DNA from: Georgenia sp. EYE_87
GTDB lineage: Bacteria > Actinomycetota > Actinomycetes > Actinomycetales > Actinomycetaceae
Length of the DNA: 64,000 bases
Assembly (NCBI RefSeq): GCF_023148685.1
Contig: NZ_JAHXNL010000002.1
Location: 248,001 to 312,000 of the forward strand
Reading direction: 5' to 3'
Shown here: positions 38,286 through 46,581 of the stretch, piece by piece
How positions within the stretch are numbered: position 1 is the first letter of the stretch
Layout: the number at the start of each line of letters is the position of its first letter
Position numbers and translations under genes: made by a program
The notes under the pieces: generated by a model
What the model saw: the letters and a program-made list of their open reading frames with translations, nothing else
Told to the model about the DNA's origin: nothing
Database searches by the model: none

Positions 38286-38315
38286 TTCACTCTGGGCCGC
38301 TCGGGCAGGTAGGCT
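38286..38315 (+). promoter_or_regulatory. tRNA-Thr promoter
   Basis: TTCACT (38286-38291), 18-bp spacer, TAGGCT (38310-38315), 10 bp before the mature 5' end. Confidence 0.5.
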
Positions 38316-38325
38316 CGTCCGCGCT

Positions 38326-38398
38326 GCCCCGATAGCTCAGTCGGCAGAGCGTCTCCATGGTAAGGAGAAGGTCAAGGGTTCGATTCCCTTTCGGGGCT
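38326..38398 (+). tRNA. tRNA-Thr (GGT)
   Basis: 73 nt: acceptor GCCCCGA/TCGGGGC, anticodon stem TCTCC/GGAGA with loop ATGGTAA (GGT), T-loop GGTTCGATTCC. CCA not encoded. Confidence 0.97.
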
Positions 38399-38448
38399 CT
38401 GGTCTGTAGGACCGTCGTATGATGGACGACGGCGGTGCGTCAGGACGC

Positions 38449-38525
38449 GGCGGGGTAGCTCAGTTGGTGAGAGCGCACGACTCATAATCGTGAGGTCGCG
38501 GGTTCGAGCCCCGCCCCCGCTACCA
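38449..38525 (+). tRNA. tRNA-Met (CAT)
   Basis: 77 nt including encoded CCA: acceptor GGCGGGG/CCCCGCT (G-U at the first pair), anticodon loop CTCATAA (CAT), T-loop GGTTCGAGCCC. The paired first base argues for elongator rather than initiator tRNA. TATGAT at 38418-38423 may be its -10. Confidence 0.96.
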
Positions 38526-38587
38526 AGCAGTGAACGACGAAGCAGCCGAATGGCCGCTCGCACGACAGTCGAACGTGAGGAAACGCC

Positions 38588-38758
38588 GTGGCCAGCAAGT
38601 CCGGAGATGTCCGCCCCAAGATCACCCTCGCCTGCGAGGTGTGCAAGGAGCGCAACTACATCACCAAGAAGAACCGTCGGAACAACCCCGACCGTCTCGA
38701 GCTGGCGAAGTACTGCCCGCGCTGCAACGCCAAGACCACGCACCGCGAGACCCGCTGA
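38588..38758 (+). CDS. rpmG: 50S ribosomal protein L33
   Basis: 56-residue protein read from GTG. Seen: [19 protein letters not shown] and [16 protein letters not shown], with the two CxxC pairs of the zinc-binding L33 form (C16, C19, C43, C46). GAGG 7-8 nt upstream. It sits between tRNA-Met and hadA, the same order as rpmG2-hadA-hadB in mycobacteria. A zinc-free L33 paralogue may exist elsewhere. Confidence 0.97.
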   Translation: MASKSGDVRPKITLACEVCKERNYITKKNRRNNPDRLELAKYCPRCNAKTTHRETR

Positions 38759-38778
38759 CCGATCCGGTCGCGCCCCTC

Positions 38779-38784
38779 TAGTCT
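38779..38784 (+). promoter_or_regulatory. -10 box of leaderless hadA transcript
   Basis: TAGTCT, 6 nt before the hadA ATG, directly after rpmG. Confidence 0.5.
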
Positions 38785-38790
38785 GGGGCG

Positions 38791-39264
38791 ATGACCGAGT
38801 CCAGCACCCGCCCCACCGGCGTCGACAAGACGCTCGTGGGGCGTTCTTATGCCCCGACGGAGACGTACGAGGTCTCCCGCGTGAAGATCGCCGAGATGGC
38901 CGCCGCGACCGGGGCCACGCACCCCGCGCACACCGACCCCGACGCCGCGTGGGCGCTGGGCTACTCCGACGTGGTGGCGCCGCCCACCTTCGCAGTCGTC
39001 CTGGCGCAGCGGGCCGAGCAGGCGTACGTCGCCGCGCCCGAGTCGGGCATCGACTTCTCCCGCGTGGTGCACGCCGAGGAGCGCTTCGTCCACCACCGGC
39101 CCATCGTGGCGGGGGACCGGCTGCGCACCACCGTCCACGTGGACAAGATCGTCGAGCGCGGCGGGATCACCCTGGTGACCACGCGTGCGGAGATCGCCGA
39201 CGACGCCGACGCCCCGGTCTCGACCGTGACGTCGACGCTGGCCGTGAGGGGGCCCGAGAAGTGA
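38791..39264 (+). CDS. hadA: (3R)-hydroxyacyl-ACP dehydratase subunit HadA-like (FAS1-like dehydratase domain)
   Basis: 157-residue hot-dog protein. Seen: GRSYAPTETYEVSRVKIAEMA and VVAPPTFAVVLAQRAE, typical of the HadA/FAS1-like dehydratase N-terminal group. This subunit lacks the catalytic hydratase motif and normally pairs with HadB. In mycobacteria HadAB acts in FAS-II; this organism shows no mycolic genes in the window, so the substrate is open. Start fixed by the leaderless box; stop overlaps hadB by 4 nt. Confidence 0.9.
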   Translation: MTESSTRPTGVDKTLVGRSYAPTETYEVSRVKIAEMAAATGATHPAHTDPDAAWALGYSDVVAPPTFAVVLAQRAEQAYVAAPESGIDFSRVVHAEERFVHHRPIVAGDRLRTTVHVDKIVERGGITLVTTRAEIADDADAPVSTVTSTLAVRGPEK

Positions 39265-39716
39265 GCGAGCACAACGAGGTGCTGGACCGTGGGACGCGAC
39301 CCGTGCTGACCGAGCTGGAGGTCGGCACCGAGCTGTTCAGCCGCACCTACCCCGTCGACCGGGACCGGCTGGTCCGCTACGCCGGCGCGAGCGGGGACTT
39401 CAACCCGATCCACTACAACGACCGGTTCGCGGTCGAGGTCGGCCTGCCCGGGGTGATCGCCCACGGCATGCTGACGATGGGGCTCGCCGGCTCCGCCGTC
39501 GTGGACTGGGCCGGCGACCCGGGCGCGGTGGCCGAGTACGGCGTCCGCTTCACCCGCCCGATCCAGGTTCCTGACCCAGGGTCGGCCGAGGTGCAGGTGG
39601 TCGGCAAGGTCGGTGCGGTGGACCTCGGCGAGGGCTCGGTGCGCGTCGACCTGACGGTGACGTCGGGCGGGGCCACGGTGCTCGCCAAAGCGCAGGCGGT
39701 GGTCCGGCTGGGGTGA
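39261..39716 (+). CDS. hadB: (3R)-hydroxyacyl-ACP dehydratase subunit HadB-like (MaoC domain)
   Basis: 151-residue MaoC-like hot-dog protein with the hydratase-2 motif YAGASGDFNPIHYNDRFA, whose Asp and His are the catalytic pair, and PGVIAHGMLTMGLAG. Translationally coupled to hadA through GTGA, so the two probably form a heterodimer. There is no hadC; murB follows instead. Confidence 0.92.
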   Translation: MSEHNEVLDRGTRPVLTELEVGTELFSRTYPVDRDRLVRYAGASGDFNPIHYNDRFAVEVGLPGVIAHGMLTMGLAGSAVVDWAGDPGAVAEYGVRFTRPIQVPDPGSAEVQVVGKVGAVDLGEGSVRVDLTVTSGGATVLAKAQAVVRLG

Positions 39717-39781
39717 ACGTGGTCGGTCCCTGGACCGTCCGGCGTGCGACGGGCCACACTGACCGCTCCGGCCCGGCGACG

Positions 39782-39787
39782 TAGCCT
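39782..39787 (+). promoter_or_regulatory. -10 box of leaderless murB transcript
   Basis: Near 39782 the sequence TAGCCT lies 6 nt before the murB GTG (39794), with GGGACG between. Gives murB its own start besides read-through from hadB. Confidence 0.5.
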
Positions 39788-39793
39788 GGGACG

Positions 39794-40981
39794 GTGACCC
39801 AGACCTCCGGACACCCCGCGCCCACTCCCGGCTCCGCACCCGCGGCCGCCGCCGTCGCCGCCGTGCCCACGCTCGCCGCGCTCACCACCCTGAGGGTGGG
39901 CGGGCCGGTGCGTGAGCTGGTCGACGCCGCGACCGAGACCGAGCTGGTCGAGGCCGTGCGCACCGCGGACGACGACGGCACCCCGGTCCTCGTCCTCGGC
40001 GGCGGGTCGAACCTCCTCGTCTCGGACGACGGGTTCGACGGGGTCGTCGTGCGCGACACCCGGCGGGGGATCGACGGCGTGGCCGACTCCTCGTGCGCAG
40101 GTGCCAACCTGGTCGTCCCGGCGGGGCAGCCCTGGGACGAGGTGGTCGCCACCGCCGTCGCCGAGGGGTGGATGGGCGTCGAGGCGCTGTCCGGCATCCC
40201 CGGCTCGACCGGGGCGACGCCGGTGCAGAACGTCGGCGCCTACGGCCAGGAGGTCGCCGAGACGCTGTCCTCCGTGCGGGTGTACGACCGTCTCGAACGG
40301 CGCACCCGGATGCTCGCCGTGGGCGAGCTCGGCCTCGGCTACCGCACCAGCATCCTCAAGCGGTCCCTGAGCGACGCCGGCGCCGGCGGCGGGCGCACCT
40401 GGGGCCCGACGGGCCGCTACGTCGTGCTGGAGGTGAGCTTCCAGCTGCGCCTGGCCACGCTCTCCGCGCCCGTGCGCTACGCGGAGCTCGCGCGCCGGCT
40501 CGACGTCGCCGTGGGTTCCCGGGTCCCGGCCGCCGAGGTGCGGGACGCCGTGCTGGAGCTGCGCCGGGGCAAGGGCATGGTGCTCGACGACGCCGACCAC
40601 GACACCTGGTCCGCGGGCTCGTTCTTCACCAACCCGGTGCTCACCACGGCGGAGGCCGACGCCCGCCTGCCGGAGGACGCGCCGCGCTTCCCCGTCACCG
40701 ACCACACCCGCGTCGCCCAGATCGGCGCCGCCGCGCCGGTGGTCGAGGGCCTGGTGAAGAGCTCGGCCGCGTGGCTGATCTCTCGCGCCGGCTTCGACAA
40801 GGGCTTCGGCGCGCCCGGGCCGGCGACCCTGTCGACCAAGCACTCCCTCGCCCTGACCAACCGGGGATCCGCCACGGCGGCCGACCTGCTCGCCCTCGCG
40901 CGTACGGTGCGTGACGGGGTTCGGGACAGCTTCGGCGTGACGCTGGTGCCGGAGCCGGTGCTGGTGGGCGTCAGTCTCTGA
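39794..40981 (+). CDS. murB: UDP-N-acetylenolpyruvoylglucosamine reductase
   Basis: FAD enzyme (395 aa) making UDP-MurNAc for peptidoglycan. Seen: FAD domain with VLVLGGGSNLLVSDDGFDGV and GWMGVEALSGIPGSTGATPV with QNVGAYGQEV, then SAGSFFTNPV (273-282) with the catalytic Ser 276, and a C-terminal Glu in VPEPVL (about 387). GTG start by the leaderless box. The N-terminal 25 residues are an Ala/Pro-rich extension. Confidence 0.96.
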   Translation: MTQTSGHPAPTPGSAPAAAAVAAVPTLAALTTLRVGGPVRELVDAATETELVEAVRTADDDGTPVLVLGGGSNLLVSDDGFDGVVVRDTRRGIDGVADSSCAGANLVVPAGQPWDEVVATAVAEGWMGVEALSGIPGSTGATPVQNVGAYGQEVAETLSSVRVYDRLERRTRMLAVGELGLGYRTSILKRSLSDAGAGGGRTWGPTGRYVVLEVSFQLRLATLSAPVRYAELARRLDVAVGSRVPAAEVRDAVLELRRGKGMVLDDADHDTWSAGSFFTNPVLTTAEADARLPEDAPRFPVTDHTRVAQIGAAAPVVEGLVKSSAAWLISRAGFDKGFGAPGPATLSTKHSLALTNRGSATAADLLALARTVRDGVRDSFGVTLVPEPVLVGVSL

Positions 40982-41070
40982 GCCGAGCCGAGCCGAGCAG
41001 AGCCGAGCAGGGTCGGGCCGGGCCGCCCCGGGCCGGGTCGGGCTGAGCTGAGCCGGGCCGAGCCGCTCGG
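40982..41070. repeat. GAGCC pentamer-rich tract after murB
   Basis: Irregular run of GAGCC/GAGCA and GGGCC pentamers between the convergent murB and gntR stops. GCCGAGC/GCTCGGC near the right end could form a small hairpin. Confidence 0.7.
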
Positions 41071-41077
41071 CGCGCCG

Positions 41078-41452
41078 TCAGCGGTCTGTCATGAGCGCGC
41101 CGCGCACGAGGTCGAGGATCTCCCGGTCGTCCAGCCCGGCCGCGCGCGCCCGTCCGACGAACCCGTGCGCGGCCGCCCGGATCTCCGCCGCCTGGTCGGA
41201 CGCCGGCGCGGCGGGCGCGACGACGGTGCCCGTGCGGCGCCGCGACAGCACCGTGCCCTGCGCCTCGAGCTCGCGGTAGGCGCGCTGGACCGTCCCGACG
41301 GCGACGCCCAGGTCCGCGGCGAGGTCCCGGACCGTGGGGAGACGGTCGCCGGCGGTGAGGGTGCCCGCCGCGACCAGCGCGGCCACCTGGGCGCGGATCT
41401 GCTCGTAGGGCGGCACCCCCGCGGACAGGTCGACCGTGATGCGCCCGCTCAT
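41078..41452 (-). CDS. GntR family (YtrA-type) transcriptional regulator
   Basis: 124-residue short GntR protein. Seen: PPYEQIRAQVAALVAAGTL and the winged-helix DRLPTVRDLAADLGVAVGTV with QRAYRELEAQG; only a short helical C-terminus follows, as in the YtrA subfamily, which usually regulates adjacent membrane-protein genes. Its ATG overlaps the stop of the upstream membrane protein (ATGA), so both are co-translated, and a likely operator lies at the operon promoter (42379-42404). Confidence 0.92.
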   Translation of the reverse strand: MSGRITVDLSAGVPPYEQIRAQVAALVAAGTLTAGDRLPTVRDLAADLGVAVGTVQRAYRELEAQGTVLSRRRTGTVVAPAAPASDQAAEIRAAAHGFVGRARAAGLDDREILDLVRGALMTDR

Positions 41453-42369
41453 GGGCGCGCGGTCCCGACGGCGGTGCCCTCCTGCCGCGGGCGCGGGTCC
41501 CCCGGGGCGAACGCCTGCGCGGCGGCGACCAGGGAGACGACGCCGACAAGCAGCCCCAGCGGCACGGCGAACCAGGCGGCGAGCGACCACTCGGCGTTGC
41601 GGAGCGCCAGGCCCGCGACGAGGAGGACGGCGGCCGCACCGCCGCCGACGAAGAGCTGGACCCCGCCCAGGACGCGCCGCGCGCTGGTTCTGCGGAGCCC
41701 CAGGTCGTCCTCGGGGAGCGTTCCCGTGACGGCGGGCCGACGGGCGACGAGGTGGAGCACCCACGCCGTCCCCGCCAGGACGAGCGCGAGCCCGAGGAGC
41801 ATCGGCAGCGCGTACGGCGCGCCCGGGTAGGGGCCCGAGGCCCCGCCCACGATGCCCGCGGACGCCGCCTCGGACGTGATGAGCAGCGGCACCGCGCGAC
41901 CGGTCTCGTCGGCCGTCAGCATGAAGAGGACGAGCGCCACGGCGAACAGGGCGGAGGTGGCGAGGACGAGGCTGAGGCGACGGCCTGCGATCTCGCGCAC
42001 CGTGCGGCGCCGGAGGGCGGCGGTCCGCACGGCGCCCACGGGGCGGGGCCAGGTCCGCTCACCCACGGCGTGCATGACGAGGTGGACCAGCGCACCGGCC
42101 GTCGGGCCGAGGGCGGCAGCCAGGCCTGGCGGCCCCGGCACGAGCCGTGCGCCGTTGCCGGCGAGGGCGACCAGCGCCGCGGCGACGGCGAGCCCGCCGG
42201 CGAGGCCGAGCGCCGTCGCGACGTCCTCGTGCCGGCGGGCAGCGACGAGCGTGGCGGCCGGCGTGTTCACGGGGCTGCTGCCGCGACCCGACCGGACCAG
42301 CACCGTGACGAGGGCACCGACGAGCGCCGCCGGGACCACCGCGGCGACGAGCAGGACCAGCATGCTCAT
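41449..42369 (-). CDS. multi-pass membrane protein coupled to GntR regulator
   Basis: 306 residues with about seven hydrophobic helices (for example 3-25, 50-68, 78-98, 127-147, 177-200, 234-252, 260-283); family not recognised with confidence. No ATP-binding or enzyme motif. GGAGGAAGCC directly before ATG 42369 sets the start, ignoring in-frame codons that run through the operator. First gene of an operon with gntR; YtrA-type regulators often control transporters or envelope-stress membrane proteins, so a sensor or export role is conceivable but unproven. Confidence 0.75.
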   Translation of the reverse strand: MSMLVLLVAAVVPAALVGALVTVLVRSGRGSSPVNTPAATLVAARRHEDVATALGLAGGLAVAAALVALAGNGARLVPGPPGLAAALGPTAGALVHLVMHAVGERTWPRPVGAVRTAALRRRTVREIAGRRLSLVLATSALFAVALVLFMLTADETGRAVPLLITSEAASAGIVGGASGPYPGAPYALPMLLGLALVLAGTAWVLHLVARRPAVTGTLPEDDLGLRRTSARRVLGGVQLFVGGGAAAVLLVAGLALRNAEWSLAAWFAVPLGLLVGVVSLVAAAQAFAPGDPRPRQEGTAVGTARP

Positions 42370-42378
42370 GGCTTCCTC

Positions 42379-42404
42379 CAATGAAGCAATGCATTGAGAC
42401 AATG
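42379..42404 (-). promoter_or_regulatory. CAATG operator array, probable GntR site
   Basis: Plus-strand order: CAATG-AAG-CAATG-CATTG-AGA-CAATG, with the central palindrome CAATGCATTG. It fills the space between the -10 box and the ribosome site of the membrane-protein/gntR operon, so a bound protein would block transcription start. Confidence 0.6.
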
Positions 42405-42433
42405 AGTCTGTCGGGTCCGGGCTCATCCGTCAA
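42405..42433 (-). promoter_or_regulatory. promoter of the membrane-protein/gntR operon
   Basis: Minus strand: -35 TTGACG (42428-42433), 17-bp spacer, -10 CAGACT (42405-42410). Confidence 0.6.
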
Positions 42434-42554
42434 CGGATCGGGGAGGGGAAGCGGCGAGGCGGACGTGCGGGCCTCGTGCACCGGCGCCGGGAGGGTGTGC
42501 GTGAGCGGGCGCGCGAGCGCCCGTCTCGAGCACGGGCGCCGGGACGGCCGCGGG

Positions 42555-43283
42555 TCAGGGCGGGGCGGTCCCGAGCTCGTCCACCGCCGCGAGCACGGCC
42601 GCGCGCAGCTCGGCGTCGTCGAGCACGCGGAAGTGGCCCGACCCGGCGACCCGGACGTTCCGTCGCGCACCCGGCAGTTCGCCGGTGCCCGGGATGTGCG
42701 GGTCCCAGGCGGGAGCCACGGTGACGATCCGCGCGTTGACGTCGCGCTCGCGGGCGAGCGCGAGGATCTGACGGTCGCGGGGCGAGAAGTGCCGGACGGC
42801 CGAGCCCGGTGGGAAGAGGCGCGCGTACACGGACCCCTCCCAGGGGGTGGCGACGGCGACCATGCCCGCCACACGCGCGCCGCCGTCGGCCAGCATGAGG
42901 GTCTTCCCGATGAGCCCGCCCTTGGAGTGGGCGACGAGCACCACGCCCGAGAGCTCCTTCTCCGCGAGGTACCCCCCGGCGCGCGCGGCACCGTCGAGGA
43001 CGGGCCGGCGGTTCACGCCGAGCGTGCTCAGGACGTGCACCGGGTGCCCGGCACCCGCGAGGTGGGCGGCGAGGGGCTCGAGGAAGCGCCAGGTCTCGTA
43101 GACGCCCGGAAGGAGCAGCACTGGTGCGCGCCGGGTGGCCGCGTCGACGCGGTGCGCCTCACCTCCCGGCAGGTAGCGCGCGGCGTCCGTGCGGGGGCCG
43201 AGGAACGCCCGCGCCTCGTGGCGCAGCGCGTAGGCGTAGTCGGCGGCACGCGCCGGGAGCCGCAACCGGGCCAGCGGCCTCAC
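42555..43283 (-). CDS. alpha/beta-hydrolase, lipase-like
   Basis: 242 residues. Seen: VLLLPGVYETWRFLEPLAAHL (oxyanion region), nucleophile elbow VLVAHSKGGLIG with Ser in AHSKG (Ala replaces the first Gly of GxSxG), and a C-terminal GSGHFRVLDD carrying the likely His. Substrate unknown; the fold resembles esterases/lipases acting on lipids. GTG start overlaps the upstream hydrolase stop by 4 nt. Third gene of the ada-hydrolase-hydrolase operon. Confidence 0.8.
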   Translation of the reverse strand: MRPLARLRLPARAADYAYALRHEARAFLGPRTDAARYLPGGEAHRVDAATRRAPVLLLPGVYETWRFLEPLAAHLAGAGHPVHVLSTLGVNRRPVLDGAARAGGYLAEKELSGVVLVAHSKGGLIGKTLMLADGGARVAGMVAVATPWEGSVYARLFPPGSAVRHFSPRDRQILALARERDVNARIVTVAPAWDPHIPGTGELPGARRNVRVAGSGHFRVLDDAELRAAVLAAVDELGTAPP

Positions 43284-44119
43284 GCGGTACCGGCCCGGGT
43301 GCGCGCCAGGACGTCGAGAGCTGCCCGGGCCACTGCCCCGGCGTGGTCCACGACGACGTTGTGGGCCGCGCCGGGAACGGTGCGCGTCTCGGCGCCGTCG
43401 CCGAGGAGACCCGCCAGCGCCTCCAGCCACCGCACCGGCGTGACGGCGTCGTGCTCGCCCCGCATCAGGACGACCGGCGCGCGGACCCGGGCCATCCGCT
43501 CCTCGACGGGGTAGCGCATCATCGCGCGGACGATCGTGGAGAACCACCGCACCCCGCAGGCGGCGTAGGCCCGTGCGGTGATGGCGATGGTCCGCGGGGT
43601 CTCGTGCAGGCTCGACCCGACGAGGCGGACCGCCTGGATGAGAACCCGGTGCGCCGCCGTATCCACGACCGGGCTGATGAGCACCGCGCCCGCCACGAGG
43701 TCCGGGCGGGTGACGAGCAGCTCGGTGGCCACCTGGGCGCCCATCGAGTGTGCGACGACGACGGCCGAGCGCACGTCCGCCCCGTCCAGCACCTCGGCCA
43801 CCACGGCGGCGAGGTCGGCGATCTCGGGAGCGGTGCCGCGGGGCCGGGGGAGTCCGCCGTGCCCCGGAAGGTCGAGGATGTGCACCCGGCCGGTGGTCGA
43901 CAGCAGGTGGGCGAGCGTCGCGAACTCCCGCGCGGAGACGCCGAGGCCGTGCAGGAGCACGAAGACCGAGCCGCCCGGACGTGCCGGCCCCTCGGTCACC
44001 CGGTGGACGCGCACCCAGGTGCCGCGCACCCGTACCACAGCGCTGCGCAGGGCATGGGCCGGACCGATCGCCCTCGCCCCCTGCGGCCTGAGCTCGAGGG
44101 GCCCCGGACGCGCCGTCAT
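43280..44119 (-). CDS. alpha/beta-hydrolase
   Basis: 279 residues. Seen: FVLLHGLGVSAREFATLAHL, nucleophile elbow VVVAHSMGAQVA, acid motif MRGEHDAVTP and catalytic His in GAAHNVVVDH: a complete triad arrangement. Typical small esterase/hydrolase; substrate unknown. Coupled by 4-nt overlaps to adenosine deaminase upstream and to the second hydrolase downstream. Confidence 0.85.
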   Translation of the reverse strand: MTARPGPLELRPQGARAIGPAHALRSAVVRVRGTWVRVHRVTEGPARPGGSVFVLLHGLGVSAREFATLAHLLSTTGRVHILDLPGHGGLPRPRGTAPEIADLAAVVAEVLDGADVRSAVVVAHSMGAQVATELLVTRPDLVAGAVLISPVVDTAAHRVLIQAVRLVGSSLHETPRTIAITARAYAACGVRWFSTIVRAMMRYPVEERMARVRAPVVLMRGEHDAVTPVRWLEALAGLLGDGAETRTVPGAAHNVVVDHAGAVARAALDVLARTRAGTA

Positions 44120-45147
44120 CCGACCAGGGCCGGCGCGGCCAGCCAGGCGTCGACGTCGGCCAGCATGGCGCGCTTCGATGCCTCGGACGCGAGCGAGACC
44201 TCGATTGAGCTGCGGGCCAGCGCGGCCAGCGCGGCGTCGTCCAGACCGTGCTCCTCGCGGGCGATGCGGTACTGGTCGACGAGCCGGGAGAGGAACAGCA
44301 GGGGGTCGTCCGCCCCGAGCGCCACCCGGGCGCCGGCGTCGACGAGGGTGCGCAGGGGCACCTCCGAGGGGTCGTGGTAGACGCCGAGGGAGACGTTCGA
44401 CGAGGGGCACACCTCCAGGGCGATCCCGGCGTCGACGAGACGGGCGAGGAGGTCGGGATCCTCGGCGGAGCGCACGCCGTGGCCGAGGCGGGCGGGCTTG
44501 AGGTGGGCGACGACGTCGCGCACGTGCTCCGGCCCGAGCAGCTCCCCGCCGTGCGGCACGCCGGCCAGCCCGGCGTGGCGGGCGATGCGGAAGGCGGGCG
44601 CCCACTCGGAGGTCTCGCCCCGCCGCTCGTCGTTGCTCAGCCCGAACCCCACCACCTGCCCGGGGGCGTCACCGGCGTGCTTGGCCGCGAGCCTCGCCAG
44701 CGTGCGCGCGTCGAGCGGGTGCCGGGTGCGCGAGGCCGCCACGATCACCCCCACCTCGACGCCCGTGGCCGCGCTCGCGGACCGCGCCTCGTCCAGGACG
44801 ATCTCCAGGGCGGGCGTGAGGCCCCCGACGAAGGGGGCGTACGACGTCGGGTCCACCTGGATCTCCAGGCGGCGCGAGCCCTCGGCGGCGTCGTCCTCGG
44901 CGGCCTCGCGCACGATCCGCCGCATCGCGGCCTCCGAGCGCACGACGGCGCGGGCGGCGTCGTAGGAACGCTGGAACCGGAACCAGCCGCGCTGGGACGC
45001 CGGGACCCGTAGCGGGTCCGCGTCGGTGAGGGACGCGGGCAGGCGCACGCCCTGCTCGGCCGCCAGCTCCCGGAGCGTCGAGACCCTCATCGAACCGGTG
45101 AAGTGCAGGTGCAGGTGAGCCTTCGGAAGGGTGACCAGATCGCGCAC
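44116..45147 (-). CDS. add: adenosine deaminase family protein
   Basis: 343-residue metal-dependent amidohydrolase converting (deoxy)adenosine to (deoxy)inosine. Seen: N-terminal HLHLHFTGS (11-19) with the HxH zinc pair, VPHGGELLG with the zinc His and catalytic Glu, GHGVR, and the Asp pair in GADDPLLF. CAGACT lies 7 nt before the GTG (minus strand), another probable leaderless start. It leads an operon with two alpha/beta-hydrolases. A related aminohydrolase (adenine or futalosine deaminase) cannot be excluded. Confidence 0.9.
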   Translation of the reverse strand: MRDLVTLPKAHLHLHFTGSMRVSTLRELAAEQGVRLPASLTDADPLRVPASQRGWFRFQRSYDAARAVVRSEAAMRRIVREAAEDDAAEGSRRLEIQVDPTSYAPFVGGLTPALEIVLDEARSASAATGVEVGVIVAASRTRHPLDARTLARLAAKHAGDAPGQVVGFGLSNDERRGETSEWAPAFRIARHAGLAGVPHGGELLGPEHVRDVVAHLKPARLGHGVRSAEDPDLLARLVDAGIALEVCPSSNVSLGVYHDPSEVPLRTLVDAGARVALGADDPLLFLSRLVDQYRIAREEHGLDDAALAALARSSIEVSLASEASKRAMLADVDAWLAAPALVG

Positions 45148-45274
45148 CTCGACGAGTCTGCCACCCCGGCGGCAACCCGCCCGCCGGGCCCGCCGCAGCC
45201 CCCGGGCGGCGCACGGGCGGACGAATCGTCGTGTCCGGCCGCGGCGACCTGCCCCGTCATGGTCAACTTGCCCC

Positions 45275-46549
45275 ATGAGCGTCCCAGCTGCCGCCCGGCG
45301 CGAGCCGGCCGACGTCGCGCTGCTGACCGGCTCCGAGGCCGGTGACATGCTCGCCGGTGCCCTCGAGGCCGAGGGCGGCCGCCTGCTCGACTGGCAGGTG
45401 CACACCATCCACCACCGGCCCGGCGCCGGGGTGACCGTCGGGTACACCGCGACCGTCGAGCGGGCCGGCAGCGCCGGCACGCCGGTGCGGCACGAGGAGT
45501 ACCTCTGCGCCACCACGGCCCGCCTCTCCCACGGCGCGGGCGCCGGTCTGGTCCGGCTGGAGCAGCCCGACGGCGGACCCGTGGTGCACCTGTGGCGTCA
45601 CCCGGCGGACCCGGAGCTGCCAGCGCTCGCGGTGGCCTGCGACGCCGCCCGGCTCTCGGACCGCCTGGGTGCGCGGGTGACGGTGGAGCTGCTCGCCTAC
45701 CGTCCCACCCGCCGGGCGGTGCTGCGGGTCCGCCGCGCGGAGCCGGCCGGGGCGGTCGCGTACCTGAAGGTGGTCCGTCCCTCGGCCGCGAGCGCGTTCG
45801 TCGAACGGCACCGCACCCTCACCGCCGCGGGCGTGCCCGCGCCGGAGGTCCTGCGCGCGGACGAGGACGGCCTGGTGCTGCTCGCCGCGGGGCGTGGCAC
45901 GCCGTTGGCCAACCTGCTCTCGCGGGGCCTCGGGGACCGGACCGGCGCGGTGCTCGACGCGCTGCTGGGCACCCTGGACGCGCTGCCACCGGCCCTCCTC
46001 GACCTGCCGCGCCGGCCCGCCTGGTCCGAGCGGGCCGACCACTACGCGCACGCGGCGGCCACCGTGCTGCCGGAGTACGCGGCGCGCACCGAGGCACTCG
46101 CCGAGGGCGTCAACCACCTCATGGCCAACTCGGACCCCGGCCCGGTGGTGCCCACGCACGGGGACTTCTACGAGGCGAACGTCCTCATGGACCCCCGGCC
46201 CGACCTCGTCGCGGTCACCGCGCTGCTGGACGTGGACGCCGTCGGCCCGGGGTACCGCGTGGACGACCTTGCGTGCCTCCTCGGCCACGTCTCCGTGCTG
46301 CCCCACCTGGCGCCGGAGACCTACCCGCACGTGCCCGAGGTGCTCGACGCCTGGACGCGGGCCTGCTCGGCCGTCGTGGACCCGGTGGCCCTGCACGCCC
46401 GGTGCGCGGGGGTGGTGCTCTCGCTGGTCGCCGGTGCCCGCCGGACGGACGGCGCCCACTGGCGCGCCGACGCCGAGGGGCGTCTGGCGTGCGCCGAGGG
46501 CTGGCTGGCCCACGGGCGTGAGCTGCTCGCCCGGCGCGGGCCGCACTGA
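45275..46549 (+). CDS. APH/choline-kinase-like phosphotransferase
   Basis: 424 residues with a kinase-like fold. Seen: Lys in AVAYLKVVRPSAASAFV, the catalytic-loop motif HGDFYEANVL (H295, D297, N302) and the metal Asp 319 in LLDVDAVGPGYRVDD. These match the aminoglycoside phosphotransferase superfamily, which also includes sugar and small-molecule kinases. A resistance role should not be assumed. Divergent from the adenosine deaminase operon by 127 bp. Confidence 0.85.
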   Translation: MSVPAAARREPADVALLTGSEAGDMLAGALEAEGGRLLDWQVHTIHHRPGAGVTVGYTATVERAGSAGTPVRHEEYLCATTARLSHGAGAGLVRLEQPDGGPVVHLWRHPADPELPALAVACDAARLSDRLGARVTVELLAYRPTRRAVLRVRRAEPAGAVAYLKVVRPSAASAFVERHRTLTAAGVPAPEVLRADEDGLVLLAAGRGTPLANLLSRGLGDRTGAVLDALLGTLDALPPALLDLPRRPAWSERADHYAHAAATVLPEYAARTEALAEGVNHLMANSDPGPVVPTHGDFYEANVLMDPRPDLVAVTALLDVDAVGPGYRVDDLACLLGHVSVLPHLAPETYPHVPEVLDAWTRACSAVVDPVALHARCAGVVLSLVAGARRTDGAHWRADAEGRLACAEGWLAHGRELLARRGPH

Positions 46550-46581
46550 GCGAGCGGGCCGCACCGAGCGTGACCGCGGCG

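Noticed and set aside
45275-46549. Aminoglycoside resistance gene
   Set aside because: Only the general APH-superfamily motifs are visible and there is no mobile context, so a housekeeping or unknown kinase is as likely.
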